A DNA stretch of 64,000 bases from Lactifluus volemus. Its lineage: Eukaryota; Basidiomycota; Agaricomycetes; Russulales; Russulaceae. Location of the stretch: positions 1-64,000 of the forward strand of contig WTXI01000146.1 of the NCBI GenBank assembly GCA_022376515.1. Direction: 5' to 3'. Of this stretch, positions 55,993 through 64,000 are shown piece after piece (position 1 is the first letter of the stretch; every line of letters begins with the position of its first letter). The notes under the pieces are model-generated. The model worked only from the letters and a program-made list of their open reading frames with translations, searched no databases and was not told the DNA's origin. A program made the translations under genes and the position numbers.

Positions 55993-57540
55993 ATGTCGCC
56001 CATCTCCAATCACACGATGTTCGAGTCGGGCCAACAAGTTCGCAATTCTGTCGAGCGAGACGCACGGAAGCCCTCCGAAGAAAATTGGGATATCAAGACG
56101 ATCACCTTCTCTCCATCTGGTAATAGTTGCGAATACAGGATCATCATGCAGAACAACAATGGGTGCGTTCTCGCTCTTATGATACTCTCCTCCCTGATAT
56201 ATAGGACGAGATAGGCCGTGCTCATTCATTACGATATGCAATATCCTTATCCTCCGCGATGAGATAGTTCTTCCCCAAGACCGCGAATCCGTCTCGTTTG
56301 AGATACTCTCGAAACTTGTCCTAGGCCATATTGAGAAGACCGTATCGAAAAAAAGTAACCAGGATATGTCTAAAAACCTCCGTATGATGTCTTCCTCTAT
56401 TAGTGAGTCTGAGTAGAGCCAACTCGATTCGCTATGACTCACCCACGCTTGTGCTTGCAGCAGGAATGTCGTTCAACCCCATCTTCACCTCCATAGCCTT
56501 TGACCAGAAAGCTGGGGAGGTCTCACTTTTTGCAAGTCTGGGAATTCCCTTAGTGCATGGCTGGCTCGTGGATCCCGCGAGTCATGAAGAATATGCCGCT
56601 CTCTCGCGTGTCGTGAGCTACCAGTCGGCACGGGATCTGATACACCACGTGGAACATCTCTCAGGCTCGTCTGGCGTGGGCGCTAATGCAGATCATGCTG
56701 GGCATATGAAACTGATGGACGAAATCAAAGAGAGCTTTATGAACGGTTAGCACCTCCCTGCGCTCCCTGGACATTATTCTGATGCGACAGGCTCAAGCTG
56801 TCGCAATCAAGAGGTTCCTGGACCACTCGCGCTCACAGCTTACGTCCTACGGCCGGAGCCGTCTTCTTTCTTTCGTGCCGCCGCCGAAATCCCCTACCTC
56901 GAAGCTCGCGTCTTCTCCGTCCTTTCACCATACTTCCACCACGACCTCCACTACCTCCCTGCACCATACTTCCACTGACTCGTCCTTCAGCCATACTTCC
57001 ACTGCGCATATCTCATCTTCGCACCCCGAGCTTTTCGCTCTCTTCCGCAACTCACACATCACGGTGCTCTGCAGACACAACAACGAGTTGTATACCCTCG
57101 TGACAGACCGCCAGTTCCTGAAAATGCCGCACGTGGTCTGGCAGCGCCTCGTGGACACGGAGCGGAGTGCAGCCGTATACTTTGACAGCGCTTTCCAGCA
57201 CGTCCGTTTCGCGTGGGAGGAATTTATGTCGCACTTCCACGATCACAAACTCGGAGGAGTTCTTCCCAGTCTTCACAGTCATCCGAACACGATCATCACA
57301 AACACAAATTTGGAGGATTTCTTCACAGTCTTCACAGTCATCACGATCATCACGAAACGACCACGACACAGATTCAGAAATTTTTTCCACATGCACCACG
57401 ATCATCACGATCACCACGATCACCACGATCACCACCACGATCACAAATTCAAAGAATTCCTCCACTCGGCCATACAAAAGTGTATGTACTCCGTGCCATC
57501 CTACGCTGACCATTATTTTATTGACTGTACGCCATTGTAA
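55993..57540 (+). pseudogene. MINDY-type deubiquitinase, gene B (His-rich tail, frame break)
   Basis: Exons 55993-56162, 56215-56402 and 56461 onward keep frame (phases 2 and 1). The spliced motif QNNNGPCSFITICNILILRD has catalytic Cys59 at the same intron junction as gene A. LGIPLVHGWLVDP is present. The frame stops at 56750 (ESFMNG) and resumes in another frame at 56782 (MRQAQAVAIKRFLDHSRSQL). A small intron could explain this, but I found no GT-AG pair that restores phase convincingly. The His segment LFALFRNSHITVL and LYTLVTDRQFL are kept. The last ~110 residues end in a HDH-rich stretch (about 57390-57450), absent from gene A. It may be live or recently disabled. Confidence 0.7.
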
Positions 57541-57924
57541 GTTGAACATGTTCTCAGTTCGCATCACATAGGCCATCACGATACCCCCAAAGGGGATTTC
57601 CTGTAACACACCATGTCGTTAGTCCGACAATCCTCGGCGGTTGTCAGTTCAAGTAACTTGATTGTCCCCTGGGCTCGGCTCGGCTACGGCTTGGGTCACC
57701 TTATTGTGTATGAGCCAAGCCTGAGTCAAGCCGTCCAAGCCATTCCAATTTATCTTTCTCCTAATATTCTTCAACTGGTAGAAGCAACCCGCCCCATGAT
57801 AGGCAGCCAAGGACTCTTTCATTCGCGTTTGGCGTCCTGATTGCCTTATTTGTTTATCGCAACAAGCTCGATATTCGAGATCTGCCACTCATTTCCATTG
57901 CACAGCACCATCGGCGCAGTCACT
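57541..57924. other. Intergenic after MINDY B
   Basis: Shares short similarity (TGAGCCAAGCC) with the region after MINDY A near 42528. No gene seen. Confidence 0.4.
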
Positions 57925-58110
57925 CAGCCTTTTTCAGGTGCAGGACCAGGCACGTCAAATAGCCCACAAGGAGTTTTCCTCTCCTGCAATACCTTAACTG
58001 CGGAGGGCTAGAGATTTCCGCCATGGGTGGGGCAGATCCCGGTCTGTGGTTTGAGGGTGGATAATCGAATTGGACGGATGTGGTGGTGGGGCCATGTACA
58101 TGCAGAGCGC
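57925..58110 (+). pseudogene. GST exon 3 relic
   Basis: TTTTTCAGGTGCAGGACCAGG, then GTCAAATAGCCCACAAGGAG and a GGTCTGTGGTTTGAGGGTGG stretch match GST exon 3 around 37530-37700. Stops interrupt all frames. Confidence 0.6.
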
Positions 58111-58229
58111 GTACGATAAGAACTTTATTTGGACAGCTATGAAACATATTTTGCATAGCGCGCTAGCGCAACTCCCCAAGGACATAACGCTCCGCCCTCC
58201 CCCACTCACCTTGGCACCACAGCTGGATA

Positions 58230-58610
58230 CCGACCTGCCTCATCCATGCTTATCTACCTTGCCATAGGCCACGGGTTCATCGACTCCTATTAAGCCTACG
58301 CACTGTCCCCATTGTGGAGTCAATCCCAAACCGTCATCCACGTCATCAGATATTGCCCCCAGTTTGCCGCGGCGAGAACCACCTAACCCGATAGCCGCCG
58401 CTTGTGACCATACACTTGCTACCCTCTTCGGCACCAAGGAGGCATAGCACTCGTCAATCTCTTAGAAGCGACCAAGGCTTTCTTCTACTCAAGAGACGAC
58501 CCTTTATACCCAGGATAATCACCCTCGGCTCAGCTGCCTCGTTTCATACCAATTTCCACCTACCGTTCCAACCCAGTGTAAACGTTTTCATTCCCCTTCT
58601 GTAATCATGT
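58230..58610 (+). pseudogene. LINE 3'-end relic (zinc-finger tail)
   Basis: Degraded pieces TVIHVIRYCPQFAAARTT, LFGTKEA, LLEATKAFFYSRDDPLYPG occur in order over two frames, like the Cys/His segment at the end of some non-LTR retrotransposon pols. It is the counterpart of 43050-43430, each downstream of a MINDY gene. Confidence 0.5.
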
Positions 58611-58678
58611 ACAATTCTATTTTCTGGGGTCCGCCTATTTGGCTTGAGCCCGCTAGTATAAGAGAATACGAGTTATTA

Positions 58679-60038
58679 CAGCCCCTTGCATAACGTTGGG
58701 CGGGTCCGAAAAAAAAAACACACACAGCGGAGTGCTAATTTCAATCTCCGCATTCTTTGGTAATGTGAGTCATGTGACGCCCAGGTGCGAAGGAAAGACA
58801 ACGCAGGGGAAGTAAGGAGCGTAGCAGTGTACTCAACGGTTTCGTGACTGTGTGGGTGGGTCGGGGAAGTGTATAGTAAAGTTTACAAGTACACTAATCA
58901 ACATTTTCCGAGACGGGGAACTGTCCTGGATCCCAGATTTGTCTCGGGAGCATGCAAGTACGTGTTGTCTTGATGAAGAGGCTCCGCTTTGCCCCCTTGG
59001 GCTGTGCTTAGAAGGATAGGCAGCGAGAGGTCGCGATCAACTGGATGGAGGATATCGTGATGGGCGTCATTGTAGAGTGGGCAGGCTACAATGACATGTT
59101 CGACGGTTTGTGTAGGAGCCCCGCATGGGCAATTCATGGGAACGGAACTTGACCGTGTACAAGCCGATGAGGGCAGTGATGAGACGGACGAGGGTGGAGA
59201 AGACCGCCCTCTCGTGACCTTTTGATCCTTGGATCACTGGTGGTATCTTGCCGTTGGGTGGGGTAGGGAGGGCGATGTAGGTGTGAGAGCGGCGATCGTT
59301 GCTCAGCCAGCGGTCGGCCCATGTGTCGATTGCCGAGGCTTTGGCCTCACGTCGTTGGTAGCTGATGGTGTGTGGTTCGCAGTGGTTGGCGGGAGCGGGC
59401 GTGGGGCGATCGTGTCCGGTTTTGTGGGGCCCAGACTACCTGGATCTTGAGGTACCTGTGCAGGGAGAGGAGGTTGTCAGCCATCTGTCTGAACGAGAGC
59501 GAGAAGGGCTGGCCTGGGTGGGGGCTAGGCTTGGTTATGCTAGATATCGTGGTGGGGTCCGGGGAGATGAGGAGGAGGTGGGTGACAGGGTGGTTAGTGA
59601 GTATAAGTTGAGCGGGTGAGATACCAGTGTCAAATGCCGCGGGCTCGGTGTCGAGTGCTGCGACAGTTGTCCCTAAGGGGCGTTCGGAATGGCGGAGTTC
59701 TCTGCCGTTTGCATAGCTACGGCGGCCGTGATACCAATGGGGGTGTTATCATCTCTGTCAGCGTTAGTGAGAGCACCATGGCAGAAAATCACCAGCTTCT
59801 GGTTGTCGTTGGAGGCCATTTCAGATTTGAGGAAGGTGACCCAGGCTTTGTGATCGTCACCGCGTCTGACTTCGGGGTCTTGGGCGAGTCTGTCATCCCA
59901 CCAATGCAGGCACCACGTGCAACGACAATGGTCATGTTATCTCAAAGGTGATACGACGGAGATTGAAATTAGCACTCCGCAGTGCTCCGCTGTGTATGTT
60001 TTTTTTTTCGGACCCGCCCAACGTTACGCAAGGGGCTG
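58679..60038. mobile_element. TIR-bounded element carrying a LINE RNase H fragment
   Basis: CAGCCCCTTGC...at 58679 and its inverted counterpart ...GCAAGGGGCTG ending at 60038 form terminal inverted repeats of about 70 bp with few mismatches; the right copy has about 11 extra bases near GCGGAGCACTGCGGAG. The minus strand inside encodes a LINE-type RNase H and Cys/His tail (separate entry) and no transposase. No convincing target duplication was found. It separates unit-2 relics from the GST pseudogene at 60228. Confidence 0.6.
58898..59930 (-). pseudogene. Non-LTR retrotransposon RNase H and C-terminal zinc motif, degraded
   Basis: The minus strand reads, over several frames: KLVIFCHGALTNADRDDNTP (RNase H first strand, but the usual catalytic Asp of TDGS is lost), AALDTEPAAFDTGISPA, THLLLISPDP, FRQMADNLLSLHRYLKIQVV, FSTLVRLITALIGLYTVKF, and finally CPCGAPTQTVEHVIVACPLY near 59130-59075. 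The order is that of RNase H followed by the CCHC-type tail of Tad-like LINEs. Frameshifts and the altered active site make it inactive. Confidence 0.6.
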
Positions 60039-60227
60039 TAAATGCCACGTTGCTAGATCACGTTGACTTCGACGCATGCAGGGCGCGGAATGGACTGATT
60101 TACTTTCAGTGGGGGCAACCACGGAATTGAACAAAAGTCCTCCGAGGTAGCCTGAGATGGAATGCGCACGGGCAACTACCTGCCATGGATGATACTTCCG
60201 AGTCGACTCGCTCGTCTGCATGCCTAC

Positions 60228-60900
60228 GTGTAAAATTGTCTTGCAGCGGCGGCCAGAAAACGCGAAGCCTTCTCTTCGCTTGCTATCATGATGCGCGAGC
60301 GCTCGACCAGCGCCTACAAGAAGACCACGTCTCACGCACTCTCGTACTGGCGTTCCATCGGTTTTTGCAGGCCCCAGATTCGGAGCGTCAGATAGCCTAC
60401 AAAGAAAGAGAGATCTCTACTGCGTTGTAACTCTTCACATCCCTCCTCGAGCACCAGGAGCGCGAAATTTCCGCAACGGATAGAGCAAGCTCAGGCCTGT
60501 GATGTGAGAGTATAGAGTGGACCTAGGCTGATGTGGTGGTGACTGGTGGGATGGGGCCATGCCAGTGCCAGTGCAGCCCACGCGTGATTAATCTTTCGGG
60601 GCCTTATATCTCTCACACGATGGACGATACACGGTCTGGGACGCTATCGAAAGGGCTCTTCCGCGCTAACGGTGCGCTGAGGCATTATCGCGCATTTGAG
60701 CCCTCTGCAGGGTCAGGGGTCAAGGCGTGTACTGGATAGACTTTTTGTGCATCCGCCCCCTCAAAGCGACGTGCATCACCGAGGAACCCCATCTGGATAG
60801 CAATGAAAGGTGAGAGACATTACATTTTTCACTGGCTGTGTCTGCAGATGAATCAAGTCGAGTAATAGTAGGTATGCTTTAATCGACCTAATACGAGGTG
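60228..60900 (+). pseudogene. GST pseudogene (exons 3-5)
   Basis: Exon 3 (about 60290-60470; RALDQRLQEDHVSRTLVLAF, then FLQAPDSERQIAYKE), exon 4 (about 60655-60810; LFRANGALRHYRAFEPSAGS) and exon 5 (60872-60897; GTATGCTTTAATCGACCTAA) are readily recognised. Stops and frame changes interrupt them. It is less decayed than the relic at 52840. Exons 1-2 are missing; the TIR element ends 190 bp upstream. It is convergent with DUF6535 copy 7. Confidence 0.75.
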
Positions 60901-61186
60901 ACGGGGCACGTGATGCGGAAAGTAAAAGAAGCATAATAATGGAAGAGAGCATAGGTTGAAGTGAAAGTCCCTACCAGTAGAAAGTTTACTTACGAGAACG
61001 CTAGGCCTTGGCAAAAAAAAACCACTAAGAAAATACGAAGGGCCCGCAACGACAATCAATGGAGCGGCTGAGGATTCCGGTTGGTGGGGGTACCGTAGAA
61101 GTTCCCATTGGCCAGAAACGTCCCCATCTTGAGCATCTCACGTATCCCAGCGATTGGAGAAGTGAGGGTGTTCCGGCGGGTCAGTG
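60901..61186. other. Spacer downstream of DUF6535 copy 7
   Basis: No gene. Partly similar to the spacer at 53580-53700 (CTAGGCCTTG..., GGGCCCGCAACGACAATC). Confidence 0.4.
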
Positions 61187-63069
61187 TCATTTAGGAGGGG
61201 GGAGGGCGTGGGGTGCGTGTGGGTTGGGGCACTTAGGATACTCCGATACGTCCCACCTGTTGAAGTGGGTTGGGCCATGTAACGTATTGTAACGATCGAA
61301 AACGAGGAAGAGCATGAAGTGGAAAGCGCTTCCACCCGCCGAGTCCCCAGTCTTCACCGCCTTTGTTACGATTTCATTCCACGTTTCACAGAATCGGACC
61401 TGCAGTTCAGGGAGAGTATCTCGTATGGTAAATCGAGAAAGGGGTGGTAAGACGTATTGTGCGATGGACCAATTCACGGAGGGCGAGGCATTCAAGATCT
61501 GGGTGGCGATGAGATTCCAGTTGGCAAGTAACAAGTTATTGCGATTTTGACAGTAGTTTTCACGAATGACGTCTTCCGATTCACCCAATTGCTTCGCAGC
61601 GAGTTCAATCCAACCGCCACCGCCATCCTCCGCGGATACGGCGACCAGAACGTCCGCAATAATTGTTTGTGCGAGTAAGCCCATCTTCCCGCCTCTTCCA
61701 TTCTCGCTTAGAGATTGCCCCACATCAATGGTTTGCACGGCCTTTCGGTACTCGGTGTGAGAAAATAAGTCCAATAAGCCTAAACTATTGGCCAGATCTG
61801 CAACCTTCAGGTACGTTTTGAACTGATCCATTACGTTCCTATTGGAGAGTGAAGTGAGTGAGAAAGCGCGTTTCATGAAAGCCACCGAGACCGAAGAAAA
61901 CTTCATGGAGTCCAATGTCGCAAGAATATCGCAGGAATCCGAGACGATATTCGAGCCATAAAAGCCGTGGATGTCGTTGAAAAACTGACCCAGTTGACGA
62001 TCTGAGGCCAGGACATGGGCGTCAAGCGTCCAGTTTAGGATGAAGCTGTCGACCGTCGACGAACTGGTTGTAACGTTCTCTCTTGCCATCTTCTCAATAC
62101 CTTTAGAAAACCCTAGGGAATATTTGGTGGCCCGGTCACGAAAACGCTTCGAGAAGAAAGCTGGGAATAATAGCCAGCCATATATTCGAAAAGCCAATGA
62201 AGAAAATGGTGAATAGTATGGGCTATCCGCCCGCAGAATTGGCATGATTGTGATGATCAGGTACGCGGCGGTTGCGATCGAGATCCAACAAACAACGGCA
62301 TAAAAGACGGTGTGATTGATATTGAAGAGATAGATGAGAAGGCCGATAAAGAACAGGGAGAGGGAAATGTGTATCAGCAGTGTCACCACTTCTGCCACCC
62401 TTGAAAAGCGTAACTCTTCGACGCCGCGGGCAAAGAATGCACGAATCCGGGCCACGTCATGTGGTGTGTGCCCTAGGCTCTGAGCAATCTGGAGGTATCG
62501 ACGGGCCCATTGCTGTAACATTATTGCCAGCATAGCAGAAGTAAGACCGATAGTCAAGCTCAAGAACCAGAGGGAGTTCACCCAGATGATGTAATTCTGG
62601 GGAGAGAAGGACGGCGGGGTAGCTGGCGTCACTGTGGGTGGCTGAGATGGGTTGGTGTCGGCTTGAAGCTGAAGCTTATATATATTTTCAAGGTAGAATG
62701 ATGAGGTCTCCTGAGGGTTTGGCTTGAGGTCGAGGACAGTCACGGCGAGCAATACCGCGACGGAAGCAGAGAATAGACCGGTCTATGATTGTTGACTTGA
62801 GGCGATGGGAACGTTTGTTATAAATTGAGGACTCACAAAGACAAGAATGCCGTCAGCATCTTTCTGCCAGCGTTTGGCCGTCTTCCTGTGTTCTTTCTCT
62901 GCTACATGAGAATAATTGTTGAAGAGAGAGGCTGAACTATCAGCGAGTTCAAGTTTAGGTGTGGGAAACAGTTGATCTCACGTCCAGTTGGCGAGATTAG
63001 CAAAGACAACGAAGGCCAAGGGAGAGGTAACATACTTGTGGACTCTGGGTCATTATGTGTTACTGACAT
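61187..63069 (-). CDS. DUF6535 membrane protein, copy 7
   Basis: Three exons: 63069-63036 (MSVTHNDPEST), 62976-62837 (ending QKDADGILVF), 62782-61187; introns of 59 and 54 nt, phases 1 and 0; 589 aa, unbroken. Predicted membrane segments: about 59-78 (TGLFSASVAVLLAVTVL), 123-146 (WFLSLTIGLTSAMLAIM), 191-210 (LLIHISLSLFFIGLLIYLF), 218-240 (VVCWISIATAAYLIITI), perhaps 254-270. LQQWARRYL and DSPYYSPFSSLAFR are family-conserved. The soluble part has a Gly-rich loop (SENGRGGKMG, SAEDGGGGW). Its tail is short (ends ALPPPK). Nearest relative is copy 6. Confidence 0.88.
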
Positions 63070-63437
63070 TGAAATCCAGTGGTTGTTTTGAGGGCCAGCC
63101 GAATAAAAAAAACTAGGTATTTAAAGGGACAAAGAGATAAGAGATAAATTGGCATGGGGTGTTATCGGCCAATAGCACAAAGCCCTTAGTGCGCACAGGC
63201 TTCGGCAAACTGTACTTGTAAGACATACTGTACAAGTGCTTGAGCGGCTGCGCCGCCAATTCGGACAAATAAGGGAAGATTGGTAAGCAGCCATCTGCGT
63301 CAACCTCTGGAGAAATGCTACAGAGAAAGCAAAACAGAATGAAGTGGAAAAAAAAAGGTGCAAACCTTGAGATTCAAGACAAAGGAAACCAAAAAGCCCC
63401 CCCCATAAAAATGAAAAGAGAAAACATAGCAACAATG
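63070..63437. other. Upstream region of DUF6535 copy 7; MINDY partner missing
   Basis: GGCCAATAGCACAAAGCCCTTAG near 63170 matches the DUF6535-MINDY divergent promoters, but the similarity stops near 63240 and no MINDY exon follows. Confidence 0.45.
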
Positions 63438-64000
63438 CATCAGGAAAACATGATATTTGCTTATGCTAATTAATGGTGCTTATCACTGCTTAGAGTCCAT
63501 TCAGCCACACTTTTGGACTGAAATTTGCAAAATTGATGGTAACTTTGGTGACCGGTCTGGGGCCATCCACATCAGGAAAACCTATATTTTGCTTAAGTGG
63601 TGATTAATATTGCTTAACGTGCTTAATCTGAATTTTAAGCACATTAAGAGCCAGTTAAGAAACATGGGATTAAGCACAGCTGCACAGGTAATACCACCTC
63701 GTTGCTTAATTAAGCACTTTTCTGCTTAATTGTGCTTGATTAAGCAGAATCTGCTTAATTAAGCTAATTAAGCACAGCCTAAGCAAGATTTAAGCAAGAC
63801 CTTATGAAGCATCTTTCACATTTCTAAAGGGCTTTCATATCTTTAATCACACAATAGTTTGAGCATAAATCATTTATATTTCAGATAAACTACTACATCA
63901 ATAACTATCTATGTACTAATCCAGTTCCACAGGCCTTGGTGAAACAGCCCTGGCAGGGGTGGGGCTGCAGGACCACAGGAACGAGGTGGTGGTGGCAGTG
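63438..64000. mobile_element. Second copy of the CATCAGG TIR element, inverted, cut by the window edge
   Basis: It starts CATCAGGAAAACATGATATT, followed by GCTTAAT/TTAAGCAC-rich sequence to about 63800. The segment at 63915-64000 is the reverse complement of 14160-14240 (CAGGCCTTGGTG...CAGCCCTGG). A second CATCAGGAAAAC end lies at 63570, 132 bp inside. Confidence 0.6.

Noticed and set aside
63121..63435. 104-aa Leu/Phe/Cys-rich ORF near the right edge
   Set aside because: Upstream region of DUF6535 copy 7 next to a transposon end; no homology to other units and biased composition.

Overview
The window looks like a repeat-rich stretch of genomic DNA from a mushroom-forming basidiomycete (Agaricomycetes). 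The grounds are GT-AG introns of about 45-75 nt, chromodomain-bearing Ty3/gypsy elements, and seven copies of the DUF6535 membrane-protein family, which I know only from Agaricomycetes. I cannot name the species.

Left part (1-24.4 kb), mobile DNA. A broken gypsy pol end and an LTR-like block lie at 1-2.5 kb. A decayed minus-strand chromovirus (element 1, LTRs 2494-3362 and 9845-11596) follows. Its 5' LTR is split by a solo LTR of another family with a TGCGG target duplication. A Tc1/mariner-type transposase relic and a DUF6535 relic come next. A non-autonomous element with 26-bp perfect terminal inverted repeats (12972-23043) then hosts a young plus-strand chromovirus (element 2, 14530-23001, CTAAT target duplication, LTRs about 99% identical by eye). 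Both chromoviruses share a U3 packed with TGA[C/G]TCA sites, a primer site complementary to the predicted 5' end of their own RNA (Tf1/sushi-type self-priming), and an extra zinc-knuckle ORF overlapping the end of pol. A hypothetical gene with a homopolymer frame break follows (23.1-24.4 kb).

Right part (25.5-63 kb), a host gene array. Seven DUF6535 genes are present: six on the minus strand and one on the plus strand. All share the same three-exon layout (tiny exon 1, about 140-150 nt exon 2, long exon 3; phases 1 then 0). Five are open throughout, one has a 2-nt frame break and one a 1-nt deletion. Between them lie an omega-like glutathione S-transferase gene (five exons), at least four GST relics in different stages of decay, two MINDY-type deubiquitinase genes that keep the catalytic Cys and His, a dead ABC transporter, a dead small-molecule-kinase-like gene and LINE tails. 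The order GST(+) / DUF6535(-) / MINDY(+) recurs: intact at 36.9-42.4 kb, partly decayed at 52.8-57.5 kb, and without MINDY at 60.2-63.1 kb. This indicates tandem segmental duplication of a three-gene unit in which DUF6535 and MINDY share a 200-360 bp divergent promoter. A joint role, for example in membrane-associated ubiquitin signalling or self/non-self response, is a hypothesis only.

The right edge begins a second, inverted copy of the terminal-inverted-repeat family seen at 12972. I recognised no tRNA, rRNA or CRISPR. All exon models were made by eye from splice consensus, phase and agreement between paralogues.
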